Part shown: positions 43,582 through 52,450 of the stretch, piece after piece
Layout: every line of letters starts with the position of its first letter
How positions within the stretch are numbered: position 1 is the first letter of the stretch
Assembly (NCBI RefSeq): GCF_011947195.1
Contig: NZ_JAATVY010000014.1
Span: 62,001-126,000, forward strand
Reading direction: 5' to 3'
DNA: 64,000 bases
Source of the DNA: Planosporangium thailandense
GTDB taxonomy: Bacteria; Actinomycetota; Actinomycetes; Mycobacteriales; Micromonosporaceae
The notes under the pieces: generated by a model
Databases searched by the model: none
Told to the model about the DNA's origin: nothing
What the model saw: only the letters and a program-made list of their open reading frames with translations
Made by a program: the position numbers and the translations under genes

Positions 43582-44756
43582 GCTCGGAGCGAGTTTTCCT
43601 TGTTGACGGGGCCCGGACCCCGGTGGGCAGTTTCGGTGGCGCGTTCAAGGACGTGCCGGCGCACGAACTCGGGGCGACCGCTGTCAGGGTGGCGCTGTCC
43701 CGGGCGGGCGTGCCCGCCGAGGCTGTCGACGAGGTGGTGATGGGCTGCATCGGCCAGGTTGGCCCGGACGCGTACAACGCGCGCCGGGTCGCGTTGGCCG
43801 CCGGTCTGCCGGTCGCCACTCCGGCGTACACGGTGAACCGGTTGTGCGGCAGCGGGTTGCAGGCGATCTGGTCAGCGGCGATGCAGTTGCGGTGGGGTGA
43901 CGCGGACATCGTGGTCGCGGGTGGGGACGAGAATATGACGCGGATGCCGTTCTACGACTTCAGCGCCCGGTCGGGTTACCGGCTTGGTGACCGCACCCTG
44001 GTCGACGGCACGGTGATGATGCTGACCGACCCGTTCCACGGCATCCACATGGGCGTCACCGCGGAGAACGTGGCCCGCAAGTACGGCGTCTCGCGGCAGG
44101 CCCAGGACGAGTTCGCGGTGGAGTCGCAGCGACGCGCGGCGTCGGAGGCGGCCGCGGAGGCCTTCGCGGAGGAGATCGTCGCTGTCGAGGTCGGTGGGCG
44201 CAAGCCGGTGACGGTCGACCGGGACGAGCACCCCAGGCCCGGAACGACGCTGGAGGTGCTGGCCGGGCTGCGGCCTGCGTTCGAAACGGGCGGTACGGTC
44301 ACGGCGGGCAACGCGTCGGGAATCAACGACGGCGCCGCCGCGGTGGTGCTGGCCCGGGAGTCCGTCGCCGCGCAGCGGGGGCTGACCGCGCTGGTGAGCC
44401 TGGAGGCGGTGGCGACTGCGGCGATGGAGCCGGAACTGATGGGCTATGCCCCGGTGCCGGCGTTGAAGCAGCTGTTCGACAAGACGGGCACCAGCGCCCG
44501 AGACATCGACGTGGTTGAGCTCAACGAGGCGTTCGCGGCCCAGGCGGTGGCTGTAATCCGGGACGCGGGGCTGGACCCGGAGCGGACCAACCCGTACGGC
44601 GGGGCCATCGCGCTCGGCCACCCGGTCGGCGCCACCGGCGCGATCCTCGCCCTGCGGGTGGCCAAGCACCTGACCCGCACCGACGGGGAGCTCGGCATCG
44701 TCACGATGTGCATCGGCGGGGGGCAGGCCATGGCCGCCCTCTTCCGCCGGGTATGA
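43578..44756 (+). CDS. Acetyl-CoA acetyltransferase family thiolase (fifth operon)
   Basis: 392 residues from GTG 43578; GGAGG lies six bases upstream, while ATG 43575 is too close to it. Nucleophile in NRLCGSGLQAIWSAA, His in GGAIALGHPVGATG, second Cys in VTMCIGGGQAMAAL. This is the AtoB/PhaA-like type, different from the two other thiolases in the window, and suits acetoacetyl-CoA or 3-ketoadipyl-CoA-like substrates. Confidence 0.94.
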   Translation: MSSERVFLVDGARTPVGSFGGAFKDVPAHELGATAVRVALSRAGVPAEAVDEVVMGCIGQVGPDAYNARRVALAAGLPVATPAYTVNRLCGSGLQAIWSAAMQLRWGDADIVVAGGDENMTRMPFYDFSARSGYRLGDRTLVDGTVMMLTDPFHGIHMGVTAENVARKYGVSRQAQDEFAVESQRRAASEAAAEAFAEEIVAVEVGGRKPVTVDRDEHPRPGTTLEVLAGLRPAFETGGTVTAGNASGINDGAAAVVLARESVAAQRGLTALVSLEAVATAAMEPELMGYAPVPALKQLFDKTGTSARDIDVVELNEAFAAQAVAVIRDAGLDPERTNPYGGAIALGHPVGATGAILALRVAKHLTRTDGELGIVTMCIGGGQAMAALFRRV

Positions 44757-44770
44757 GGAAGGAGGAGTCC

Positions 44771-45532
44771 GTGGCCGACAGCATCCGGTACGCCGTCCCC
44801 GGCAACGTCGCCCGCATCACCCTCAACCGTCCGGAGGTGTCCAACGCCGTCGACCTGCCCACCGCGTACGCGTTCGAGGCCGCGGTAGCCCGCGCCGGTG
44901 CGGATGACGACGTGCGGGCGGTCCTGCTCACCGGGACCGGTCCACGGTTCTGCGCGGGTGGCGACCTCGCAGCGATGGCGGCCGCCGAGGACCCCGCCGG
45001 CTACGTGCGCGAACTGGCCCTGGTGCTCGACCGGGGCCTGCGGCGCCTGGCCGCGCTGCCCAAACCAGTCGTCGCCGCCGTGCACGGAGCGGTCGCCGGC
45101 GCGGGCCTGGGCGTCGTCCTCGGCGCGGACCTCGTGGTGGCCGCCCGCTCGACGAAGTTTGCCTTCGCCTACACCGGCGTGGGACTGACCCCGGACTGCG
45201 GCGTGTCCGCGTTGCTGCCCCGGGCGATCGGGCAGCAGCGCGCCCTGCAGATGGCGCTCACACCACGCCCGCTCGGCGCCGAGCAAGCACGGGACTGGGG
45301 ACTGATCGCCGACGTCGTGGACGACGAGGTGGCCGTGCCGCAGGCGACAGCGATCGCGGAACACCTCGCCGCCGGCCCGACCACTGCCTACGGCGAGGCC
45401 AAACGGTTGCTGCGCACCGGCTGGGAAGCGTCGCCTGAGGACATCTCACGGGACGAAGCCGACACCATCGCACGTCTCCTCGCAGGCCCCGAGGCCTCCG
45501 CCCTCATCGACGCGTTCCTCAGCCGTTCCTGA
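44771..45532 (+). CDS. Enoyl-CoA hydratase/isomerase, PaaG-like
   Basis: 253 residues from GTG 44771 (GAAGGAGG upstream, which rules out ATG 44753). Oxyanion-hole motifs GTGPRFCAGGDL and HGAVAGAGLGVVLGADLVVAA; FAYTGVGLTPDCGVSALLPRAIG is the pattern of PaaG-type isomerases, with the catalytic Asp in TPD. Follows the thiolase by 14 bases and is probably co-transcribed. Confidence 0.9.
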   Translation: MADSIRYAVPGNVARITLNRPEVSNAVDLPTAYAFEAAVARAGADDDVRAVLLTGTGPRFCAGGDLAAMAAAEDPAGYVRELALVLDRGLRRLAALPKPVVAAVHGAVAGAGLGVVLGADLVVAARSTKFAFAYTGVGLTPDCGVSALLPRAIGQQRALQMALTPRPLGAEQARDWGLIADVVDDEVAVPQATAIAEHLAAGPTTAYGEAKRLLRTGWEASPEDISRDEADTIARLLAGPEASALIDAFLSRS

Positions 45533-45588
45533 GTGGACGGGCGAGGCGGCAGACCGGACCAGGAAACACCGATCAGTATGGAGAATCA

Positions 45589-46347
45589 ATGTACGTCGAG
45601 AACACTGCCGCCATCGTGACCGGAGGCGCCTCCGGGCTGGGGGCGGCCACGGCCCAGGCGCTCGCCAAGCGCGGCGCGAAGGTCTTCGCCTTCGACCTGC
45701 CCGCCAGCATCGAGACGGCGCAGGGCGGCGACGGCATCGAGTACGTCGCGGTCGACGTCACCGACCCGGACCAGGTCAGGTCCGCGGTGGCTCAGGCGGC
45801 CGGCTCGGGCCAACCGCTGCGAACCGTCGTCAACTGCGCCGGCATCGGCCCATCGATGCGTATCCTCGGCAAGAAGGGCGTCCACGACCTGGCCCTGTAC
45901 GCCAAGGTCGTCCAGATCAACCTCGTCGGTTCCTTCAACGTCCTCGCCCTGGCCAGCGAGCGCATCGCGGAGACCGAAGCCGACGAGCACGGACAGCGCG
46001 GCGTCATCATCAACACCGCCTCTGTCGCCGCCTACGAGGGCCAGGTCGGTCAGGCCGCCTACTCTTCGTCGAAAGGCGGCGTCGTCGGGCTGACCCTTCC
46101 CGCAGCCCGGGACCTGGCGCAGTACGGCATCAGGGTGTGCACTATTGCCCCCGGCATCGTCGACACGCCGATGCTCGCCACCGTCTCCGAGGAGTTCCGT
46201 GCAGGCCTCGCCGCCGGGGTGCCGTTCCCCAACCGCCTGGCCCGCCCCGACGAATACGCCCAACTCGCCATGGCGATCATCGACCACGACTACCTCAACG
46301 GCGAGACCATCCGGATGGACGGCGCCCTGCGGATGAGCCCGCGCTAG
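45589..46347 (+). CDS. Short-chain 3-hydroxyacyl-CoA dehydrogenase (HSD10-like)
   Basis: 252 residues from ATG 45589 with GGAG six bases upstream. [10 protein letters not shown] cofactor loop, VVNCAGIGPS, catalytic NTASVAAYEGQVGQAAYSSSKGG region, C-terminus GETIRMDGALRMSPR. Close in design to the SDR at 8885. It would convert 3-hydroxyacyl-CoA to the 3-keto form for the thiolase upstream. Confidence 0.92.
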   Translation: MYVENTAAIVTGGASGLGAATAQALAKRGAKVFAFDLPASIETAQGGDGIEYVAVDVTDPDQVRSAVAQAAGSGQPLRTVVNCAGIGPSMRILGKKGVHDLALYAKVVQINLVGSFNVLALASERIAETEADEHGQRGVIINTASVAAYEGQVGQAAYSSSKGGVVGLTLPAARDLAQYGIRVCTIAPGIVDTPMLATVSEEFRAGLAAGVPFPNRLARPDEYAQLAMAIIDHDYLNGETIRMDGALRMSPR

Positions 46348-46349
46348 GA

Positions 46350-46640
46350 ACCTCCTGGGTGACGTCGCGCCGGTCGCCGCCGGTGAGACTGACGGCCGGA
46401 GCGATCCGCGCCGTCGGCGCTCACCTGGTGTTTCAGGCCGGTTCTGACGCGGTCGACCCGGCTCGGATTTTGCGGTCGTGCCTGAGCGCCCGGACATGGG
46501 ATGAGTCGATTACCGCTCTGGGCCGGTCGAGCGTGTGCGCGGCGTGCGACTCGGCCAGCAGGACCTCGTGCGGAGGTTGCCGCATGCCGGCGGCGCGCCA
46601 TTTGGCCAGCCGCCCCGCACGTCAGTTTGCCACTGTTCAC
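46350..46640 (-). mobile_element. IS5-family transposase remnant
   Basis: Minus-strand translation gives RLAKWRAAGMRQPPHEVLLAE, AVIDSSHVRAL, then after a frame change VDRVRTGLKHQVSADG and finally AVSLTGGDRRDVTQ. These are successive pieces of IS5/IS112-type transposases, including the DDE-region DSSHVRA. Start, end and inverted repeats are not visible. The fragment splits the SDR from the hydroxyacyl-CoA dehydrogenase of the same operon. Confidence 0.7.
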
Positions 46641-46734
46641 TCGGGCAGGTCAGCGAGGCGTGCTTCGAAATCGGCGGCCAGTGCCGCCGCAACGCGTGAC
46701 GCCGGTCGGGTGTCACCTGCAGGGAGGCGTGAGT

Positions 46735-47592
46735 GTGAAGAAGATTGGTGTGGCCGGTTGCGGGTTGATGGGCGCCGGCATCGCCGAGGTGTCCGCCCGC
46801 GCGGGACTGGACGTGGTGGTGGTCGAGTCGAGCCAGGCGGCGGCGGATGCGGGCCGCGAGCGGCTGGCCGCGTCGCTGCGCCGCGCCGAGGCCAAGGGCA
46901 AGATCCCGGACGCGGCGGCGGTGCTGGACCGGATAGACGTGGTCACCGACCTTGAGGCCCTGGCGGACCGGGAGATCGTGGTGGAGGCGATCGTCGAGGA
47001 CGAGGCCGCGAAGGTGGAGTTGTTCGGGAAGCTCGACCGGATCGTGACCGCTCCGGACGCGGTCCTGGCGTCGAACACCTCCTCGATTCCGATCATGAAG
47101 CTGGCGGTGGCGACGTCCCGCCCGAGCCAGGTGCTCGGTCTGCACTTCTTCAACCCGGTGCCGGTGCTGTCCCTGGTGGAGTTGGTGCCGAGCCTGCTGA
47201 CCGATCCGGAGGTGGCTGAGCGGGTGCGCGGGTTCGCCCGCGACACGCTGGGCAAGCACGTCATCCACTCGCAGGACCGGGCGGGGTTCGTGGTCAACGC
47301 GCTGTTGATCCCGTTCCTGCTGTCGGCGGTCCGGATGGTGGAGTCCGGGTTCGCCACCCCCGAGGACGTTGACGAGGGTTTCGTGCGTGGCTGCGCCCAC
47401 CCGCAGGGGCCCCTCGCTTTGGCGGATCTCATCGGCCTGGACACCACCAAGGCGGTGGCCGACTCGCTGTACGAGGAGTTCAAGGAGCCGCTGTACGCGC
47501 CGCCGCCGCTGCTGGCCCGGATGGTCGACGCCGGGCTGCTCGGCCGTAAGTCCGGGCGCGGCTTCTACCGCTACGGGGAGGGTCGGCGGTGA
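46735..47592 (+). CDS. 3-Hydroxybutyryl-CoA-type dehydrogenase
   Basis: 285 residues from GTG 46735, seven bases after GGGAGG; GTG 46729 is too close to it. Rossmann loop GVAGCGLMGAGIAEV, SNTSSIPIMKLA, active-site His in LGLHFFNPVPVLSLVELV and the helical domain GFVVNALLIPFLLSAVRM. NAD-dependent oxidation of (S)-3-hydroxyacyl-CoA. GTGA overlap with the broken dehydrogenase downstream. Confidence 0.94.
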   Translation: MKKIGVAGCGLMGAGIAEVSARAGLDVVVVESSQAAADAGRERLAASLRRAEAKGKIPDAAAVLDRIDVVTDLEALADREIVVEAIVEDEAAKVELFGKLDRIVTAPDAVLASNTSSIPIMKLAVATSRPSQVLGLHFFNPVPVLSLVELVPSLLTDPEVAERVRGFARDTLGKHVIHSQDRAGFVVNALLIPFLLSAVRMVESGFATPEDVDEGFVRGCAHPQGPLALADLIGLDTTKAVADSLYEEFKEPLYAPPPLLARMVDAGLLGRKSGRGFYRYGEGRR

Positions 47593-48434
47593 GCGCAGCG
47601 ACGTTCGATTTGTTCAAACTTCCCGACGACTACGAAGAGTTGCGGGCCGCGGTCCGCGCCGTCGCAGAAAACAAGATCGCCCCGTACGCGCGGACGTCGA
47701 TGAACAGTCGCGGTTCCCGATCGAAGCCTATGACGCGCTGCGGGCGGCGGACTTCCACGCCCCACACATCGGCGAAGAGTACGGCGGCGTTGGAGCGGAC
47801 GCCGTGGCCACCTGCATCGTCATCGAAGAGGTCGCCCGCGCCTGCGCGTCCTCCTGACGAGGGCTTTTCGTTCGGCGAGCCGGAGCGCAAGCTTGGCATC
47901 AAGGGCTCTCCCACCCGGGAGTTGTTCTTCGACAACGTTCGGATCGGCGACGACCGCAGGGTCGGCGAGGTCGGCGACGGCCTGAAAATTGCTCTCCGAA
48001 CGCTCGACCACACCAGGGTGACGATCGGTGCGCAGGCGGTGGGCATCGCCCGGGGCGCTCTGGACCACGCCCTCGCGTACGTCAAGCAACGCCGGCAGTT
48101 CGGCAAGGCGGTCGCCGAGTTCCAGGGCATTCAGTTCATGCTCGCCGACATGGCCATGACCCTCGCCGCGGCGCGCCAGATGGTGTACGCGGCGGCCGCC
48201 AAATCCGAACGCGCCGACCCGGACCTGTCGTTCTTCGGAGCCACCGCCAAGTGCTACGCCTCCGACGTGGCGATGCGGATCACCACCGACTCCGTCCAAC
48301 TGCTCGGCGGTTACGGCTACGTCAAGGACTACCCACTTGAGCGCATGATGCGCGACGCGAAGATCACCCAGATCTACGAGGGCACCAACCAGGTGCAGCG
48401 CATCGTGATGGCACGGCAGCTCCTCAAGGGTTAG
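47589..48434 (+). pseudogene. Acyl-CoA dehydrogenase with frameshift and internal deletion
   Basis: The first 30 codons (LPDDYEELRAAVRAVAENKIAPYA) are normal. The frame then shifts: the continuation FPIEAYDALRAADFHAPHIG and YGGVGADAVATCIVIEEVARACASS is in another frame and stops at 47857. The original frame resumes at DEGFSFGEPERKLGIKGSPTRE. About 110 residues with the FAD motifs between these points are absent. The C-terminal half is intact, including the catalytic Glu in IYEGTNQVQRIV. Not functional as it stands. Confidence 0.85.
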
Positions 48435-48479
48435 GAGAGCACGCGTTTCCGCAGGCCAGAGCCATCATAGATCGCTTCG

Positions 48480-49020
48480 GGGGCACATGGGCCGACCAGT
48501 CGGCGGGGCCCGGGCCGCACCACCTGGGCGCCCCGCGGGCACACCCCGATCCTGCGCCATCACATGGGCCATCGCGAGAACCTGTCGGTGGTCGGGCTGA
48601 TCTGCTTCCACCCCGACGGCCGACGGGTACGACTACTCGTCGGCCACGTTCCTGTACCTACACCACCGCCAGCCTGATTGCCGTCCTGCAACGGCTACCC
48701 GGACTCGTCGGTGGCGTCCCGGTCATCCTGGTCGGGGACAACCTGGCCGCGCACCGCAGCCGGCAGATGAACGACTGGCTGGTCGGGCAGACCGCCTGGC
48801 TGCAGGTCGTGCGGCTGCCCGGCTACGCTCCCGAGCTCAACCCCGTCGAGGACTGTGGTCCGCGCGCAAGGGCCACGACCTGGCCAACTACGCCGCCACC
48901 AACCTCACCGACCTGTGGCGCGCCGCCCATCGCGGCCTGCGACGCATCCGCAGCAACTCCGCTCTACCGTGGTCGTTCCTCGACCGAACCGGACTCACCA
49001 TCCCATCAACCGAACCATGA
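48480..49020 (+). mobile_element. IS630-family transposase remnant
   Basis: Pieces in different frames read APRGHTPILRHHMGHRENLSVVGL, then LIAVLQRLPGLVGGVPVILVGDNLAAHRS, then WLQVVRLPGYAPELNPVE and RKGHDLANYAATNLTDLWRAA, ending SFLDRTGLTIPSTEP. These are the DDE domain and C-terminus of IS630/Tc1-type transposases. N-terminal HTH and terminal repeats are missing; several frameshifts. Confidence 0.8.
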
Positions 49021-49093
49021 AAGCTCTTTAGAACAGCTTCGAGATAGCCGTTCGTCCATTCCCCGGGCGTGATCAGCATGCTCTACTCGCTTC

Positions 49094-49423
49094 ATGATGA
49101 GGAGGCCCTCGTTTGCGAGGCTTGTGCTGGTAGGTGGGTACGTAGGCATCACCGTTGCCGTCGTCCTGGTCGCGGTTAACAGTCCGACGCTGCTCACTCC
49201 GACCGGCATCGCGGCGTTTGTCCTTGCCCCATTGGCCATCATTGGCGTGACGGTCGCGAGCTTCGCTATCGGCCTTCCGTGGGTGTTGGGGCTTACGAAC
49301 GCCGACCCCGTCTACTACGGCGACGCCTGGATCAATCTCATCGCGGTTGCCCTGGCCGCCGCCAACGCAGGTGCGTACGTGTGGCTCATCAAGCGGCTCC
49401 GAAACACGTCTACTGAGGGCTGA
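49094..49423 (+). CDS. Small membrane protein (SCO4225-like)
   Basis: 109 residues with three hydrophobic segments: LVLVGGYVGITVAVVLVAV, GIAAFVLAPLAIIGVTVASFA and INLIAVALAAANAGAYVWLI. The arrangement resembles small actinobacterial membrane proteins of the SCO4225 type; function unknown. No clear ribosome site. It stands alone between two transposase remnants. Confidence 0.6.
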   Translation: MMRRPSFARLVLVGGYVGITVAVVLVAVNSPTLLTPTGIAAFVLAPLAIIGVTVASFAIGLPWVLGLTNADPVYYGDAWINLIAVALAAANAGAYVWLIKRLRNTSTEG

Positions 49424-49780
49424 GGCGCAAGGCGGTTCGTCGACACGAAACAGTCAGCAGCAAGTCAGCGAACGCGATGCTCACTTGTGCTCCTGGATGA
49501 CGTGGACGCTCTGGCGAGCTGTAGGAGCCAGCACCGCACGACAGCGAACGACAACGAGTCGCAGCCCGGATCGACGTTCACGCGGAAGAGGTCGGGCAGC
49601 TGTGGCAGGCGCAGCGCCTCGTGGCATAGCCCGGCGGCTACGGGGATGCCGGACTGCGCCGAGGACCAGTTGGGGACCACACGTCGTGCGCGATGCCGAA
49701 CGTGCAGCACCTCTCGGCACGTCAGTCGGGGCGGCATACCGCGTTTGACGTGCGGCAACGTGTAACGCAACGTCCTGGGG
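49424..49780. other. Non-coding or degraded stretch between IS remnants
   Basis: Open frames are present on both strands but none shows a recognisable family or consistent codon bias. It may be decayed flank of the IS256-type element that follows. Confidence 0.4.
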
Positions 49781-50070
49781 TCAAGGGGTCGTCGGGCCCG
49801 CGGCCACTTCCCGAACGAGGCCGCCGCGTACCGCACGACGGATGCGGGCGTTGACCGACTCGATGGCGTTGGTCGAACACACGACCTTACGAATTTCGGC
49901 GTCGAAGGCCAGGAACGGTACGAACTCCGCCCAAGCCTGCTCCCACAACCGCACGATAGCCGGATATTTGCCGCCCCAGGCCTCAGCGAACTCGGCGAAC
50001 CGCGCCCTCGCGGCGGCTTCGGTGGGGGCAGTGTAGACCGGTCGCAGCGCCTTGGCGATGGCGCCAGGCG
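49781..50070 (-). mobile_element. IS256-family transposase C-terminal remnant
   Basis: Minus-strand frame reads AIAKALRPVYTAPTEAAARARFAEFAEAWGGKYPAIVRLW (two parts), then FVPFLAFDAEIRKVVCSTNAIESVNARIRRAVRG. CSTNAIESVNARIRRA is the hallmark of IS256/mutator transposases just after the catalytic Glu region. Everything before and after is missing. Its left end abuts the truncated HNH-like gene. Confidence 0.85.
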
Positions 50071-50570
50071 ATGTCCTGGATGACCGGCCACAGCTGGGCG
50101 AGGCCGGCGCTCGTCTCGACCCCGACCTGCGAAGCAGGCAGCGGCTCCATTGCTGCGCGTCGATCGTACAGCGCCCTATACTCCTGCGCCGGCAGACTGT
50201 ACCCGCCTTCCCGCTCCTCCTCCGAGGACATGAGCATGGCCACGAGCACGGTCTTCTCCAACCATGCGGCGATTCGCCCCTGGCCAGCTTGAGCGATGTT
50301 TCCCGGTTCCCCGAGGATGAGCGGCGTCAGCACACGCTTCGCGACGTCCTCAAGCCGGCTCATCCAGCCGTTGTTACATGGCCCGCAGACATCACGAACT
50401 TTACGGTTGAACGGCGGAGTCACACCGATATTGCGCCCGATCCGGTTCAACGGCCCCGTCGTAAGGGCCACCGGATCAAGCTTGAGACCGATCCGAGACA
50501 GCCAGTCACCCAGCACATGCTCGCCGGTCAGCTTCCCAACTGCCCCGCAGAAGGGACAGGTCGCAGGCAC
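50068..50570 (-). pseudogene. HNH-endonuclease-like gene truncated by the IS256 remnant
   Basis: From ATG 50570 the protein reads CPFCGAVGKLTGEHVLGDWL and VRDVCGPCNNGWMSRLEDV. The paired CxxC motifs around GEHV are typical of zinc-binding HNH-like proteins in actinobacteria. After about 165 residues (VIQDIAW) the sequence runs into transposase DNA and the open frame continues only as out-of-frame transposase to 49983. The natural C-terminus is lost. Confidence 0.6.
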
Positions 50571-50693
50571 GACACCTCGCCTTCAACAGCGCGCCAAACT
50601 AGGAGATCCCCTGCGTCAGGTGAATTCGTAACCTGCACCGATCCAACCAGCATCGCTGCCAGTAGGCGACGGTCGGGTGCCTCGGACCGCACG

Positions 50694-51911
50694 TCAGGAT
50701 GCTGACAATGCGCGGACTGCGACGCGCGTCGGGACGTGCGGTCGGCCCCCGGCGACCACCAGCCGCGCCTGGCGCAGCGCGTCCAGGTCGGTGAGCGGAT
50801 CGCCGTCGACGACCAGGACATCGGCGCGGTATCCGGCGGCGAGCCGGGCGGTCTCCGCCGCGATCCCGAGTGCCTCGGCGGTAGACACCGTCGTCAGTTC
50901 GATCACATGCTCTCGGGAGAAGCCCAGGTACTCGAAGAACTCCAGACTGCCCACCGGGTTGTCGAAGACCGCGTGCGGCACCCCGGCGTCGGTGCCGGCC
51001 AGCAGACCGACGCCGTGATCGTGCAGCCAGCGGTACCGGTCGAACATCACCTTGGCACGTTCGGTGCCGAACCGTTCCGCAAACCTGCGCCAGTTCGGGC
51101 TGGCCGCCGGGCAGACCCGGATCCCCTTGGCCGCCATCTCGATGGCGAGATCTTCCCGGACGTCGAAGCCGCCGTCGGCCATCCAGGTGCAGTGCTCGAT
51201 GGTGTCGACGCCGGCGGTGACGGCGGCTGCGATCCCGTCGGTGCCGTGGGCGTGCGCGGCGACAGGGAGGCCCGCCGCTCGTGCCTCCTCGACCACCACG
51301 GCGAGTTCGGCCGCGCTGAACTGGGTCGCCCAGATCGGCGGCCCGCTCTTGGTGAGCCCGCCGCCGGTCACCATTACCTTGACCACCGCGGCGCCGGCGC
51401 TGGCGTTGCGGCGGACCAGGTCGCGGATCGCGTCCTCGCCGTCGACCTCGCCACCGAGGAACCCGCAGTGCCCGCCGGGTGAGGTCAGCGGCATGCCGGC
51501 GGCGAGGACGCGTGGGCCGGGCAGGGTGCCGGACTCGATCGCCCGGCCGAGCTGTATGGCCAGCCCGTGGCGGTCGCCCAGATCCCGCACGGTGGTCACT
51601 CCGCTGTCCAGTAGCTGTCGTGCCCGGCCGGCCATGCCCAGCAGCAGGTCGGTGTCGCTGCTGGCGTGCAGGGCACCGACAGGGTCGGAGCTTGCGTCGA
51701 AGGCGAGGTGGACGTGTCCGTCGATCAATCCCGGTAGCACGGTACCGTCTGGAAAGGAGAGTACTGCGACGTCGGGCGCGGCGGTCGCGAGTACCTCCGG
51801 TTCGGTGCCGACGGCGACGATCGTGTCGTCGCGGATCAGCACCGCGCCGTCCTTGATCCGCTGTCCAGCCGGTCCGAGCAGTGCCTGACCCGCGCAGATC
51901 AGCAGCTCCAT
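50694..51911 (-). CDS. Amidohydrolase, imidazolonepropionase/prolidase-like
   Basis: 405 residues from ATG 51911 (GGGAGGG upstream). Metal sites GLIDGHVHLAFDA, a Lys in VVKVMVTGGGLT, PVAAHAHGTDGIAAA, DTIEHCTWM and the Asp in LLAGTDAGVPHAV; C-terminal strand ADVLVVDGDPLTDLDAL. Members hydrolyse cyclic amides or dipeptides, or dechlorinate or deaminate rings. It lies at the end of the minus-strand EspR-like module and is probably co-transcribed with it. Confidence 0.9.
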   Translation of the reverse strand: MELLICAGQALLGPAGQRIKDGAVLIRDDTIVAVGTEPEVLATAAPDVAVLSFPDGTVLPGLIDGHVHLAFDASSDPVGALHASSDTDLLLGMAGRARQLLDSGVTTVRDLGDRHGLAIQLGRAIESGTLPGPRVLAAGMPLTSPGGHCGFLGGEVDGEDAIRDLVRRNASAGAAVVKVMVTGGGLTKSGPPIWATQFSAAELAVVVEEARAAGLPVAAHAHGTDGIAAAVTAGVDTIEHCTWMADGGFDVREDLAIEMAAKGIRVCPAASPNWRRFAERFGTERAKVMFDRYRWLHDHGVGLLAGTDAGVPHAVFDNPVGSLEFFEYLGFSREHVIELTTVSTAEALGIAAETARLAAGYRADVLVVDGDPLTDLDALRQARLVVAGGRPHVPTRVAVRALSAS

Positions 51912-51948
51912 GCCCTGTCCCTCCCTGTCTACCCGTAGTTTCACGTGG

Positions 51949-52422
51949 TCAGTCGGCTTCCGGCTCGAGCCGGAAGATCGCCAGTTGGTCGGTGTGCTGT
52001 CGAATCTCGGACACCGGTGCGTCGGGCCGGAACGGCCACTGGTTGGTGGGCCGGTCCAGCTTGCGCAGGTAGGCGGCGACGACGGGGGCTGCTTCGTCGC
52101 CGTCGACGAGCACGGCCCGGTGATCGGGCACCGGGTCGCGTTCGACCCGACAGTTCCCGGCGGCGAGGAGGTTACGCACCCAGTCGCGGCCACGGTGCGG
52201 CGCGCAGAGGTACCGCCGGCAGTCCAGCTGGGTCACCGCGATCGGGAAGGTCCGCAGCTGCCCGGAGTGGCGACCGCACACGTGGACCACGCGCAGCACG
52301 TAGCACTCCTCGGCGTACGGCTGCGGCTCGGCGGCCCGGATCCGGTCCACCATCGCGGTGTTGAAGGCCCGCATCTCCTCGCGGGTCATCGTGGTCGGAT
52401 CTGTGCGGCGCGGTTCGGTCAC
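51949..52422 (-). CDS. Deazaflavin (F420)-dependent nitroreductase-family protein
   Basis: 157 residues from GTG 52422 (146 from ATG 52389). The split-barrel pattern LRVVHVCGRHSGQLRTFPIAV resembles the GRRSGQ-RT stretch of F420-binding Ddn-like proteins, followed by DWVRNLLAAGNCRVERD. The substrate is unknown. It lies 28 bases after the seven-helix protein and 37 before the amidohydrolase, as cargo of module 1. Confidence 0.78.
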   Translation of the reverse strand: MTEPRRTDPTTMTREEMRAFNTAMVDRIRAAEPQPYAEECYVLRVVHVCGRHSGQLRTFPIAVTQLDCRRYLCAPHRGRDWVRNLLAAGNCRVERDPVPDHRAVLVDGDEAAPVVAAYLRKLDRPTNQWPFRPDAPVSEIRQHTDQLAIFRLEPEAD

Positions 52423-52450
52423 GGCTCTCCATCTTGGTTCGGTAGTGGTC

